A DNA stretch of 64,000 nucleotides from positions 1-64,000 of the forward strand of contig JAFEMH010007000.1 of assembly GCA_022495995.1 (NCBI GenBank). The letters run 5' to 3'. The position numbers and the translations under genes are program-made. The notes under the pieces were generated by a model, which saw only the letters and a list, made by a program, of their open reading frames with translations, had not been told where the DNA came from and did no database searches. The DNA is from Adenophora triphylla var. japonica. Its lineage: Eukaryota > Streptophyta > Magnoliopsida > Asterales > Campanulaceae. Positions 1 to 11,255 of the stretch are shown here, one piece after another (the stretch's first letter is position 1; every line of letters begins with the position of its first letter).

Positions 1-209
1 GCTAAAATGGGTGGACTTTTATTGCCACTATTGCGAAGGATTAGTGACAGATTCAAGTCTGTCGTTAAACTGGTCGCTAAATCCGTTGGTAGCTGATCTT
101 TTCGTTTCATTTTGCTTTCGTCTTTATTTCGTCGCTATTCCGTCGCTAATAGCGACAGAATTTGGTCCGTCGCTAATTTCCGTCGCTATTTGACAGTTTT
201 CTTGTAGTG
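1..209 (-). mobile_element. CACTA transposon, terminal fragment
   Basis: The right edge reads, on the minus strand, CACTACAAGAAAACTGTC, the typical plant CACTA terminus. Behind it are many copies of a short subterminal repeat (GTCGCTAA / TAGCGAC) in both orientations at about 60-190, as expected for transposase-binding subterminal regions. The rest of the element lies left of the window. It stops exactly where the open frame of a Ty3/gypsy integrase begins, so it inserted into that element. The other terminus and the 3-bp target duplication cannot be seen. Confidence 0.85.
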
Positions 210-210
210 A

Positions 211-1122
211 ACGAAGTATTCAATGGAGAGGTTGGCACAGTTGTATCTTCGTGAGATTGTTAGACTTCATGGAGTACCGGTTAGCATTGTATCCGATAGG
301 GATCTGAGATTCGACTCGAGATTTTGGAAGGCGTTACACGAGGCTTTGGGTTCCAAGTTGAATTTTAGCACGGCGTTTCATCCTCAGACCGATGGGCAGA
401 CCGAGAGAACTATTCAGATTCTTGAGGACATGTTACGAGCGTGTGTGATGGATTTCCACTCATCTTGGGAAGATCATTTGCTGTTGGTTGAGTTTGCGTA
501 TAACAATAGCTATCAGTCTAGCATTGAGATGGCACCGTATAAGGCATTGTATGGGAGGAAGTGTAGATCTCCAATGTGTTGGGATGAGGTTGGTGAAGAT
601 AGGCATTGGGGTCCGGATTTGGTTAGAGATTCAACGAAAAAGATTAAAGTGATTCGAGATAGATTGAAGACATCTCAAAGTAAACAGAAAAGCTACTCCG
701 ACACGAGAAGAAGAGAGCTGTCATTTCAAGTTGGTGACTTCGTGTTTTTGAAGATCTCTCCGAAGACTGGGATTAAGAGGTTTGGTAATAAGGGTAAGTT
801 GGCTCCGAGATTTGTTGGTCCGTTTGAGATTTTAGAAAAGATTGGTGAATTGGCTTATCGTTTGGCTTTGCCTCCATCTCTTTCGTCACTTCATGATGTG
901 TTCCATGTTTCAATGTTGCGAAAGTATTGTTCCTATCCTTCTCATGTCTTGAGTTCTCCTCCCGAGGATGTTCAGATGGATATAACATATGTTGAAGAGC
1001 CATTGAGAGTTTTAGAGTTTCAAGTTTGGGAGTTACGAACCAAGAGTATTTCGGTAGTGAAGATCCTATGGAAGAATCATTCTATTGAGGAAGCTACGTG
1101 GGAGTTGGAGTCAGAAATGTGA
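211..1122 (+). pseudogene. Ty3/gypsy (Tekay/Del chromovirus) integrase C-terminal half with chromodomain
   Basis: This is the 3' end of a retrotransposon polyprotein. It starts in the integrase catalytic core (VSDRD, then FHPQTDGQTERTIQ with the catalytic Glu) and runs through the GPY/F-like region (FVGPFEILEKIG) to a C-terminal chromodomain-like segment (VKILWKNHSIEEATWE). That order is diagnostic of chromoviruses, and the wording fits the Tekay/Del clade. The frame is open upstream of the first Met (T-K-Y-S from 211) up to the CACTA junction, so the 5' part was separated by that insertion. The TGA at 1120-1122 looks like a mutated Arg codon, because the frame continues VKYPWLFE as family members do. 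Non-functional; captured mid-gene. Confidence 0.9.
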
Positions 1123-1159
1123 GTGAAATATCCTTGGTTGTTTGAGCGTGCAAGTAAGT

Positions 1160-3403
1160 CAATTTGTGATATTTGAAATGTTTATGTGGTTATTTGGATA
1201 TATTGATAACTTATGTGATTTGAGGATATTAATAAATTAATTTTAATTATAGAATGTTTAAATAAAATAAATAGGAAATGTTGTAGTGAAACTATAATAT
1301 TTTAAATTTTAAATATTAAGTTGTAAAAGTGTTGAGGTGCTTAAGTGTCAAGGTTGAAGTTAGGGTTGTTAGTTGTATTAGTGTAGGCCTTGGAGGATCT
1401 AAGGTGTAAATTGATTTAATGCATATCTCTTGTTTAAATATTCCATGGAAGATCAATTTGATCCAAAACAACCCTCGAAAGCTATCCTCTCTGTTCTAAA
1501 AGACCAAACCCTAGCATTTCCTTCTTGAATTCATATCAAATTCAATCCTTTCTCGTTTCTTGATCCGTCTTCATATCATCGTTCGTGAAGTCGAGGGGAT
1601 CGCATCCATCGGAGAAAGATTTTCTTATTTTCTAATTATTTCGGTAAGTTATTATATTTTTCTTACAAATACTTGCTCATTCAATGTTCTAGTTGATATT
1701 TGGTTGTAAGAAAAGGATTCTTGGTATTTTGGAACATTTTTATTGAGTTGGAAATGTTGGTAAAAGTTGAACTGAGGTTATTGTTGTAGGGATTGGTATA
1801 GATATGTTGCATGTGGTATTAAATCATTTTCTTTGAGTTTAGAAATCATGGAAATGGTATTGGGTTGTTGTTAGGTTTGTATTGAAGCAAATTGGAATGG
1901 AATATGATGAGTTGGAGTGTTAGGAAATGTCATTCTGAGGTATAAAGGAAAGGACTATACCAAAACATGGTTGATGTTGTTGATGTGCTGATGTTCAGCT
2001 CAGTTTCTGAGTTTCTGGTGAAGGGCACGAGTCGTGCCCTGTGGCACGAGTCGTACCCTCAGGTTGGAAGAGTCGTGCCTTGTGGGACATTTGTGTCAGC
2101 CGAGTGTTTAGGTGGCACGAGTCGTTCCAGTAGGGCGCAGTCGTGCCCCTGCCTTGTTGCCTCTGAACCATTTTTCAAGCATTAAAAACCTTATCTACCT
2201 AGTATATAATTAAACTCTCTTTGACTATAATCAAAGTATAACAGTTGAGCTTTACAATGATATCTTTATTGGTCAAAATGGATATGAGGAAGAGGTTTCA
2301 ATATTGTACGGAATATGATTGAAAGGCTTGATGGGAACTTAACCAAAGTTATTCAAACTTGGTAATTTGATCTTGAACTTTTATAAAGGTTACTCAATGT
2401 TGTGTAATGAATATGTAGGGCATACTTGGGATGCATTGTGTCCTTACTTGGTTAACTATTCATGGTTTGTGATTCAAATACTGTATAAAATATATGTTGC
2501 ACTATTGTATTGGTTTGAACATGAGTATGAATACCATGTTGTTATTTTGTTATCCCTATGGTAGATTTCTTTTCAAGTATCTATTATTTGCTTGAATGTG
2601 TTTCAATCAGATGATGTTTAGGGGTATAATGGAATATGATCAATTATGAAAATTGTTCGATAAGGTGATCGGATTTGATTATACCTGTGACTGTCCCCTT
2701 CTGTTGCCACAGATTTGGATGATAACTTCTGTATTGAGCCAAAAGCCTTACAAATTGCTAGTATCTTATATGGTTCTCTGAAATATGAGTCTTATAAGAT
2801 GTAAATATGCCTAAGCAGTTCACAAATGACGGGAGTTTACTCCCACGTTGTACGACTTATTGTTCAGACGGAAAAGGTAAACTGAGGTAACGTAATGTGT
2901 TTACCGCTTTACCAATGTGTTATGAGCAACCTCGTTATGTGTTGCATTTTACTTGGCATCTTGTTGCATTCATAATAGCTTATTGAGATTTATTCTCACC
3001 CTTCTCCCTTTACTGTTTTAGATCGCACTGAGACAGGCAGACCAGCCCAATGAGGACGGGAAGGAGTTTGGACGTTGTCTTTTTGTGTTGTCAGGGTATG
3101 TGTATGATTGGGGTTGGAAGTAGTATTTTGATGATACTCCTTGGTGGAGTTTGTATATAAAACAACTTTTGTAAAACTTTACATTTGTAGTATTTTGTAA
3201 CTAAAACAGGTTATCACTTTTTTAAGGTTGTTTATAACTTTCATCCAAGTGGAGATGTTTGAGTTAGTTTTATAATTGAAATGTGAAAGTTGGTTTTCTT
3301 TTCAAGTTAAGTCAAAGTTTTTTTAAAAAATCAGGTGGTTTATTTTAGTAAGGGGACCCTCCCGCTCGGGGCACAAGCTAAGGTTCCGGATCGGGGTCCC
3401 CGC
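1160..3403 (+). mobile_element. 3' LTR of the first Tekay-type element (approximate ends)
   Basis: It follows the integrase and matches block by block the better-defined LTR at 32836-35784. Shared blocks include the leader with TCCATGGAA, the region around 2020-2110 with repeated CACGAGTCGTGCC, the CCTGTGACTGTCCCC segment near 2690, the GATCGCACTGAGACAGG block near 3022, and the terminal GGTTCCGGATCGGGG near 3383. The start is not sharp; the family start TGTAACGACC is not recognisable here. It is clearly older than the second copy and no target duplication is visible. Confidence 0.75.
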
Positions 3404-3411
3404 AATTATAC

Positions 3412-3600
3412 TACTCCCTCCGTAACAAAATAAGAATCTCATTGTCTTTTGCACATAGTTTAATGCAAAGCCAAGCTTCTGGACACGGTAAATCGAAGGT
3501 GAGACCAACATGAATTTATGGATACAATTCACCTCTCTTTCTAAAAAAGGAAATTGGACTCTTTTTTTGTAACACCCCAAAATGGAATATGACTTTTTTT
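3412..3600. mobile_element. Stowaway-like MITE end, fossil
   Basis: TACTCCCTCCGTAACAAAA at 3412 is the typical terminal motif of plant Tc1/mariner (Stowaway-like) MITEs. I could not find a convincing matching right end, so this is probably a partial or decayed copy sitting just outside the LTR edge. Confidence 0.45.
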
Positions 3601-4903
3601 TTCTGCTACGGATGGGGTAATATTTTCATAGCCAACACATTGTTACATTAAAGACAACATTCTGGGCCTCATTATCCTAATCCAGCTGGATACTTTCCAG
3701 ATCCCCACACCACCCCCACAACAACAACAATATTACCCCAGTGCCAAGGCTGGCTCTTAGCATGTGCAAGAGGATCTCTTGCATAGGGCCCATTTTTTTT
3801 AAGGGCCTCAAATTTTGCATTTTTGTTTTTTAGTCCTTGAAAATTTGTAAAATTATTTCTAAAATTCTAAACGCATAATTTTGTAAAGATTTAATTGTTA
3901 TTATATATTATCCATTTCATTATAATGGTTACTTCTTTTCTTTGGGCATCCCGTAACAAATGATATGTTTCAAAATGTGAATGAGACATACTTGTCACAC
4001 TCACAATAAAAATCTTTCTAACTACTTTCTTTCTACTACTTTACTTTCTTACTGCCAGAATCTTTACACCTTCTTTAAGTCTCGCGCATTCAATTAAACA
4101 GAAGGAGTATAGATTTTGTGTGTTTTTTTTTTTTAAATATTGCGTGACCAATATTCAAATTTAGCACAAGACCTCTATAATTATTGAGGCAGCCCAGGTC
4201 TGCAAATTCTCCCACCTACGGTGGGGGGGGGGGGGTTAAGGGGGGCAAAGAATGCCACGCCAGGCTTTAGTTTTGGGATATTGAGAGAGTGAAAGAGAGA
4301 TGTTCATGGTCCCTACACTGAAATGAGAGTAGGACTAAGTTTATTCCATAAAACTCTTCTGAGTACCCGAGATTATGATAAGGTGACATGTGCAGCAGCG
4401 AGTGTGTCTCCTACACGAGTATTTATTAATGGTGCAGCATTTCAAAAAGGATAAGCTCAAACTCTCTAGTAAGTGATCGCTTTTGATAACTCTTTCTCCA
4501 ACTGTTCAGATTTATTCCCTCTATCCCCATTTGATGATGGCCTTAATAGCATGCTAGACCATCATACAAAATCCCATCCTAAATACTACACCCTATCCCG
4601 CCATCTAGTCGGAATCCTAGACCAGCAAATATATATGGCTTCTACAGGAACCTGACATAAGCTACTATTTGAACCCTGAATAACGCCTCATCAAACACTT
4701 CATTTAATAAGAGTAAGACGCACTTGTTAATTCATGATAAATACGAGAAGCGAAAACAAACTACACAGTTGTTGCCCCATTCCACCACCACCCCCCCCCA
4801 ATCAAAAAACTATCCAAAGGCCAAAACAATCTGAAGTCTGAGTAATGTATTACAGTCATCCTGCTAAAAGGAAACGTTATAGTAGAGATATATGGTCTTA
4901 CAG
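3601..4903. other. Intergenic DNA with decayed repeats
   Basis: No credible gene. There is a degenerate stretch around 3740-4200 (GCATAGGGCCC, AAGGGCCTC) that looks like an old DNA-transposon remnant, another worn CTCCCTCC-type MITE around 3940-4110, and a run of about 15 G near 4219-4235. The remainder (4260-4900) shows nothing I can assign. Confidence 0.5.
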
Positions 4904-5666
4904 TGAAAGAGTGAGTATTTAGGAAACATTTTGTTTCCTATTTCGAATCAAAGTGGTATATTTGGTAAGATGATTTTGTGACTTTAATGGAAAAATTTAT
5001 AATTGTCCTACTATGAAAAGGACATTGTTAATATTGTAAATATCTTTTATTTATGTACATATATTTATATTAGGACTAATCTACTAACAAAATCTCTTTC
5101 CCTGTGAGTGTGCTTTGTGTTTCCTTGTAGGAATTGGAAACTCACATATGGAAAGGTTTTGGATTCGTGAAGATCTTCTCAAGGTGCTTATATATACAAG
5201 TGATCAGCACAAAGAGAAGACACGGCTTTAGAGAATTATTTTGGAACACAAATACTTTTGTACTTCACGGATTCTATATTGTCATTTAGGGTGTAAGTGA
5301 AGGTTGTGTCTTACATCCGAACTCACATCTAGTTTTTCTTCGAGTTCTTTGTTTTACTTCTGATTAGAATATGATCTACTTGAGAAAGGCAGACTGTTCT
5401 TATCGTAGAAGGTGATTAGAACTTGTTTAGTATTTTAGTTCTCACTAATTCGTGTTGTAGTAAGCAACATAATTTTAATAGTGTAAAGGTTTTTGGGCGT
5501 AAGCCTTGTTTGCTGGGATCAAAATCGGTAAACGTTTATAATTCTTGTGTTTTATAAATTTATTCCGCTGCTTAATTGTGGATGTGTGGACAGTTGTATC
5601 TCACATCTGTACTCACATCCTTGAACTGTTGAGTTGACTAGGTTTCCTAGCTACACGAAACTTTCA
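4904..5666 (+). repeat. 5' LTR of Sirevirus copy 1
   Basis: 763 bp, starting TG (4904) and ending CTTTCA at 5666 directly before the primer-binding site. It is homologous to the 3' LTR from 10539 and, in reverse complement, to the LTRs of copy 2. It contains several GATGTG/CACATC motifs near its 3' end. Confidence 0.9.
5189..5196 (+). promoter_or_regulatory. Candidate LTR TATA box
   Basis: TATATATA followed by CAAGTGATCAGC, about 285 bp into the LTR. The related LTR of copy 2 has CTATAAATACAAGG at the matching place. Transcription would start roughly 30 bp downstream (inference). Confidence 0.55.
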
Positions 5667-5668
5667 AT

Positions 5669-5680
5669 TGGTATCAGAGC
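5669..5680 (+). promoter_or_regulatory. Primer-binding site (initiator Met tRNA type)
   Basis: TGGTATCAGAGC, two bases after the LTR end. This is the usual plant retrotransposon site complementary to the 3' end of initiator tRNA-Met. Confidence 0.9.
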
Positions 5681-5727
5681 CAACTCTCGAAATATTACTG
5701 AGTATTAATCCAGAAAGTGTAGTCATA

Positions 5728-6843
5728 ATGGAATGCCAAAATCATCAAAACAGGCCTCCTGTCTTGGATGGTACAAATTATTCTCTTTGAAAGTCTAAAA
5801 TGCGTAATTACATCAAAGGCATTGATGAAAGGGCCTGAATGTGTATTCTTGTGGCTTGGAAACCTCTTACTGTGGAGAAAAGGCTTGAATCTGGTGTTAG
5901 TGAATCTATTTTTGAGAGAAAGCCTGAAGAAAGGTGGACTCTTGATGAAATACATGCTGCTAATTACAATTCTAAAGCCATAGGTGCTATTTCCAGCCAT
6001 GTTTCTGAAAATATGTACAAGCTTATCACCAATGAAAGCATAGCAAAGAATGCTTGGAAAATCTTACAAATGCAATGTGAGGGAATTTCGAGTGTTAAAT
6101 TCACTAGACTTATAATCTTAATGGATAGATTTGAAATTTTACGAATGGAAGAGCAGAAGACATTGTCTCTTATGCTACTAAAATTCATGAAATCTCCAAT
6201 GAATGCACAAGCCAAGGAGAGTCAATTTCGAATGCTAGATTAATCAGCAAAATCTTAAGGACTTTGCCTGAATGGTTTAATATCAAGGTTGCTGTCATTG
6301 AAGAAACTCATGACAACAACACTTTCGATTTGGACAAAATTGTTGGAATCCTAACTGTCTTTGAGCTTAATCTTGAAGCTCAACAAAAGAACAAGGCAAT
6401 AATTATTGCCCTTAAAAGTTCTGCAACTATTCCAAAGGAAATAGCTGACCTTTCCTCTGAAATTATTGAGTCTAATCTTGAGGAAGATGATGTGGTTGTA
6501 ATCACCAAGAAGTTCAATTCTATTTTGAATAAAAAAAATGAGAAACAAGTTTCCTAGAAAAGTCTCTCAAGATTTAGAGAAACAAGAAGATAATCCTGAA
6601 GAGGGGTTCAAAAAGAAAAGTTTTGATAACAAGAAATCCTCTGATTTTGTGCATTGTAGAGCATGTCTTGGCTATGGTCACTTTGCTAATGAGTGTTCAA
6701 ACACACTTAAGAAAAGGAGAATGAGTTACACTACTTCCCTAAGTGATAGTGACGATGAAGAGGAAGTTGCTAACATGCATGTGATAAATTGCCATTCTAT
6801 GTTTAATGTTCTATTTTGCAGGAATAAAAGAAAGAGATTCTGA
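5728..6843 (+). pseudogene. Sirevirus gag, N-terminal and middle part
   Basis: It begins MECQNHQNRPPVLDGTNYSL, the copia-type gag start, and continues with the UBN2-like region (MYKLITNESIAKNAWKILQ). A zinc-knuckle-like segment, CRACLGYGHFANEC, lies near 6655-6695. Two in-frame TGA codons (5788-5790 and 5836-5838) stand where copy 2 has TGG (SLWKSK, RAWMCI). The frame then shifts near 6243-6264 and again near 6540. No functional Gag can be made. G-to-A change at Trp codons is what deamination of methylated cytosine on the other strand would give (inference). Confidence 0.88.
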
Positions 6844-8209
6844 GGAGAATATGGATGTGGACTCAGATGTGGACACATATTTGGACACAACCTTGGACAC
6901 ATCTGACGATACATCAAATCTGATTCTAAATTCTTTTTCTGTAAAAGGAGATTCAGATGATGAGGATAGGGACATTCCCTATGAGGAACTCTTTGCAACA
7001 TACAACGAACTGCATACATATTGGATAAAGAGGATGGACAAAATTGAGGTACTTGGTAAGGTAAATAAAGTTCTTTCTGATAAACTGATTACTTGTGAAG
7101 ATGATAAAACCATACTTTCAAAAGAAATTGATGTTCAAAAGGATACCATTACAAAACTTGATGTTCTGGCAACCAAGAGAGAAGTTGAGCTAGAAAAGTT
7201 CAAAACTGAGATTGATATAGCTGAGAGTACATTAACCAAGTTGAATACTGGTAAAATGAAACTTGATGAAGCTATTGCTCTTGGTAAAACTGGAAAAATT
7301 GTCATTGGTTTTGAAAAAACCAAATTTGTAAAAGAGGGATGTGAGATTTCAAAAACTGCTGAAAAACCAATTTTGAGTATTAAAAGGCCAAGGAGGAGGC
7401 ACTATATCTGTCATTATTGCCTTACTCCTGGGCACATTCGTCCCTTTTGTTATAAGTTGAAAGCTGATAGAAAAGATGGCTGTGTAAATCAAACTCAGAT
7501 GTGTGACAAGATGTGGACACATCCAGGCACACATCCTACTACACAGCAGCAGCACCACCACAAAAAGAAAGTTGAAACTAAGTGGGTGGCTAAACCTAGT
7601 GCTACCTGCAATGTTGTTTACTCTTTCCTCAAGAGTAGTGTCTCTGGTTCTTGGTTTTTTGATAGTGAGTGCTCTATGCACATGACAGGTAACCAATATG
7701 TTTTGACAGAATACACATTTGTCAATAGTGGTAAAGTAAACTTTGGTGGTAGGGCACAAGGAATAATGATTGGTAAGGGAACCTTAGCTGTTGAAGATCT
7801 CCCAAAACTTCACAATATGTATCATGTTGAAGGTCTTAGGACTAATCTCATTAGTATAAGTCAGTTATGTGATGATGACTTATATGTGAAGTTTGTTAAG
7901 AAGATATGTGAAGTGTTTGATAAGTCTAGTACATGTGTCCTCACTAGTCTAAGATCATCTGACAATTGTTACAAGTTTTGTGAAAATTTGTCCTGTTTAA
8001 GTTCTTTTGATGTTGTATTTGATGATACACTTGATCTTAACCTCAAAACTGTCAAGAATGATGTTTTAGCTTATCAACTAGAGTGGAAATCTATTGATAC
8101 AGGAGCTGAAGATACGAAAAGCACTGCAAAAGAAAAACAGGCAGATGTGAGTCCAGATGTGCAGAAGGATGTATCTGCAGATGTGAACACAACTGTTCCC
8201 ACATCTTAA
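6806..8209 (+). pseudogene. Sirevirus gag C-terminus / protease region joined to integrase tail by deletion
   Basis: An open stretch of 467 codons. Residues about 70-160 form a charged, Lys/Glu-rich, probably coiled-coil segment. A zinc knuckle CHYCLTPGHIRPFC is near residue 200 and the protease/pre-integrase motif FDSECSMHMTG near residue 290. Copy 2 keeps the expected D-S-G, whereas here the catalytic triplet reads D-S-E. After LISISQLCDDDLYV the frame passes straight into FDDTLDLNLK, which in copy 2 lies at the integrase C-terminus. The zinc finger and catalytic core of integrase have therefore been lost by a deletion that kept the frame. The tail is rich in Asp-Val repeats coded by GATGTG motifs. 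Confidence 0.85.
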
Positions 8210-8480
8210 CACACATCCACACAAAGAATTGAGTCTGAAGTCAGTTCTTCAGATTCAGAGGGAGAAGCTATTTCTGAAAGAGACCATGTTGGGTCTGTTG
8301 ATAGATCAGATGACATTTATTTCAGAATTCATAAAGATCACCCCACTTCTCAAGTGGTTAGTAAAATGCATGATCAAAGGCAAACCAGAAGGAATGAGAA
8401 GGTAAATCACAGGTATTTGGATGCTTTATGGAGTCATACATCCTTATACTCCAAGGTATGTTGTTACTGCTTTGTGTCTA
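8210..8480 (+). pseudogene. Sirevirus integrase-RT hinge remnant
   Basis: It reads SSSDSEGEAISERD, then DIYFRIHKDHPTSQVV, matching the hinge of copy 2 (DIPSKIQKNHPTSQVV near 46.75 kb). It ends abruptly at about 8450-8480. Reverse transcriptase proper is missing. Confidence 0.75.
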
Positions 8481-8599
8481 ACATAGTGATACATTGACTT
8501 AGACTGGACATACAATTTTGATTATAAAAACATCCGTGTTCGATGTTCCTACCTTGTTAACATTCTTGATTCCTGGTATAGAAGGAGAAAAAGTTATTT

Positions 8600-8943
8600 C
8601 TCCTTGTTCATAGCTGAGGCTGAATATGTAGCCCTTGGAAGTTGCTGCACACAACTGCTGTGGATGAATTAAATGCTAAAAAAACTATGGGTTAAATAGC
8701 AAAATCTTGACTTCTTTTTTTGATAACAAAAGTGACTTAGACATATCTAAAAACCCTGTCTAAAATTCTAGAATAAAACACATTGATATTAGACACCATT
8801 TCATATAGGGATCTTGTAGAACAAAAAACTGTGTCTGGAATTTGTTGGGACTGAAAATCAATTGGCTGATATATTTACAAAGGCATTAGATTTGGAGAGA
8901 TTTTCCTCCTTGAGGAAGTCTCTTGGCTTGTGTGATATTTAAG
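8600..8943 (+). pseudogene. Sirevirus RNase H C-terminal remnant
   Basis: Frame-broken translation matches copy 2 RNase H: AEAEYVALGSCCTQLLWMN, then RDLVEQKTV, and ends at SLGLCDI-like GLCDI. Several stops and shifts. It is joined directly to the hinge fragment, so the reverse transcriptase is deleted. Confidence 0.8.
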
Positions 8944-10020
8944 TTTGTGAGCACAAATGTGCACATATCCACTGACACATATGTATATTATCTAACCAAA
9001 AAAAAAAGTTTTCATGCATTAGCACGAAATATCTCAGTATGATCACTTGTGAGTCTTACATCTTTGACATTTTCTGATCACCTAATTGTGGGAATTTCTT
9101 GTTCATGTTGTCTTTTGATAACTTGATATAATCTTCTTAGATATCTCACAGTGAGTGCTTTTAATCAATGAGAAACAACTGCTTCACCCACTTGTATGAA
9201 GCCAAACCATTGTGATCAAGTGATTCTCAAGAGAAAGTTTGAAATCAAACTTAAAATGATCATTGGTAAAAAGGGCTATCTTTGAGAAATAAGAAAACTG
9301 AAAGCTACTCAAAATGCAAAATATCCACAACAAAAAATGGGTGAATGCATCTTAGAGGCTGTGCATATTAGATTATTGCTCATTGACTTTTTGTGATTTA
9401 AATGTGTCCCCAAATGTGACTCACATCCTATGCCACATCTGTAAACTAAGATCTTTTCCTTCACCTGTGTGTTGCATCATGTTAGACATACTGAATTTTA
9501 GGTCATATAGGGTTCTTTGTAAATATGCTAGTTAATTTATTTTCATCTTAATATATTCTTTGATTTAACATGTTTTTATTTTTCAATATCTCCCATGAAA
9601 AAGAAATGTGTGTATCAAAATCATTAATGGAAAAGGAAGGACAATTTCAAAGGGGTTTTGTGAAAAAAGATATGGCTGAAGATTTTTGTTACCATAAAAG
9701 GTATGCAATATTTTGATAAATATTAATCCCTAATTTTTCGTGATTTGCTGTGTGTGGAAATTTCAAGGGTTTTATAGCCGTTGTGGATTCTTCTGTATTT
9801 ACTGCATTCCTGAGTCCTATTTGAGGAAGTAATCCTTCTTTGAGTAGGAAAGGGGGAGTTGTAGGTTTAATTGTGTGCTTCATCTGTCACATCTCTTTAA
9901 TCCTTCATTGTGTTTCTTCCTCCTTTGTCCAAATTTTTTCTCTCACACACACGCACCATATATTTCTCTCTCTCTCTCTCTCTGTGTCTGACCAATATGC
10001 AGAATCAATGGAGCTGAAGG
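8944..10020 (+). other. Sirevirus 3' internal region, mostly non-coding
   Basis: No gene visible. It carries clusters of GATGTG/CACATC motifs (8960-8985, 9400-9445) and a short CT tract near 9966-9985. It corresponds to 43.85-45.06 kb of copy 2. The start and most of the extra ORF are gone. Confidence 0.6.
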
Positions 10021-10029
10021 TGTGAATAT

Positions 10030-10262
10030 GGGTCAGGATGTGGCCACATCTTATCACACATCTGCAACTTCTTTTGATGATCAAATGGAAGCCTTAGATG
10101 CAAAAATTGCTGCAGCTGCTGCCCTCTCCATTGTTCTCAATGCTTAACTGATTGCCTCCCAGACATATGCCAAGAACCTTAAAGCTTTGAAGGTGGGTCT
10201 CCTGAAATGGCAGTCTACACTTTTTAGTCAAAAAGGGGGAGAAGAAGAAAAGGTAATGATGT
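10030..10262 (+). pseudogene. Remnant of the Sirevirus extra 3' ORF (C-terminal end)
   Basis: FDDQMEALDAKIAAAAALS and then YAKNLKALKVGLLKWQST with SQKGGEEE align to the last about 60 residues of the 716-residue ORF in copy 2 (MKDLDAAIIAAEAQAQ, HANNLKALRDNLIRWHDK, SQKGGDSS). An in-frame TAA interrupts it near 10145. It shows that the extra ORF belongs to the family and is not a chance reading frame. Confidence 0.8.
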
Positions 10263-10523
10263 CTTGACTTCAGAATGGGAAGTTGGGATGCTTGAACTCA
10301 GGGGGAATTTATTTTTTTCTTTCTAATCTCCTAAAAACTTGTGTTTGGATGTTGCTTTATCCTAGTTTGTTAAACTGCAACTTTTAGTACTAACTTGTTC
10401 TATGCAGCTTTGTGTGGATGTGTTGACACATCTGCACACACATCTATTCAGGAGGAGTTTCAAGTCTGTTAATGTTGGTCATTATAATTTAATCATAAAT
10501 CTTTAGTTTTGACCAGAAAGTCT

Positions 10524-10538
10524 AAAATAGGGGGAGAT
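10524..10538 (+). promoter_or_regulatory. Polypurine tract of Sirevirus copy 1
   Basis: AAAATAGGGGGAGAT directly precedes the 3' LTR. The same tract appears on the minus strand at 41129-41143 in copy 2. Confidence 0.85.
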
Positions 10539-11255
10539 TGAAAAGTGAGTATTTAGGAAACATTTTGTTTCCTATTTCGAATCAAAGTGGTATATGTGGT
10601 AAGATGTTTTTGTGACTTTCATGAAAATATTTATAATTGTCCTACTATGAAAAGGACATTGTTAATATTGTAAATATCTTTTATTTATGTACATATATTT
10701 ATATTAGGACTAACCTACTAACAAAATCTCTTTCCTTGTGAGTGTGCTTTATGTTTCCTTGTAGGAATTGGAAACTCACATATGGAAAGGTTTTGGATTC
10801 ATGATGATCTTCTCAAGGTGCCTATATATACAAGTGATCAGCACAAAGAGAAGACACGACTTTAGAGAATTATTTTGGAAGACAAATACTTTTGTACTTC
10901 ACGGATTCTATATTGTTATTTAGGTTGTGAGTGAAGGTTGTGTCTTACATCCGAACTCACATCTAGTTTTTCTTCAAGTTCTTTGTTTTACTTCTGATTA
11001 GAATATGATCTATTTGGGAAGGGAAGATTGTTCTTATCGTAGAAGGTGATTAAAACTTGTTTAGTATTTTAGTATTTTAGTTTTCACTAATTCGTGTTGT
11101 TGTAAGCAACACAATTTTTATAGTGAAAAGGTTTTTGGGCGTAAGCCTTGTTTGCTGGGATCAAAACTAGTAAACGTTTATAATTCTTATTTTTATTATT
11201 TTATTCCGCTGCTTAATTGTGAATGTGTGGACAGTTGTATCTCACATCCTTGAAC
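10539..11255 (+). repeat. 3' LTR of Sirevirus copy 1, truncated
   Basis: Homologous to 4904-5620 but missing 12 bp near its end, and breaking off after ACATCCTTGAAC. The last about 45 bp, including the terminal CA, are absent. Confidence 0.85.

Larger units (their letters stand above)
4904..11255 (+). mobile_element. Ty1/copia Sirevirus-type retrotransposon, copy 1 (decayed)
   Basis: LTRs begin TGAAAR-GTGAG at 4904 and 10539. A primer-binding site and polypurine tract are present, with gag and fragments of pol between. Compared with copy 2 at 40364-51044 it lacks the integrase core, nearly all of reverse transcriptase and most of the extra 3' ORF, and carries several stop codons. The 3' LTR is cut off at about 11255, so there is no terminal CA and no target duplication. 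The large gag, the DSGCS-HMTG type protease region and an extra ORF after pol are Sirevirus features. Confidence 0.88.
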
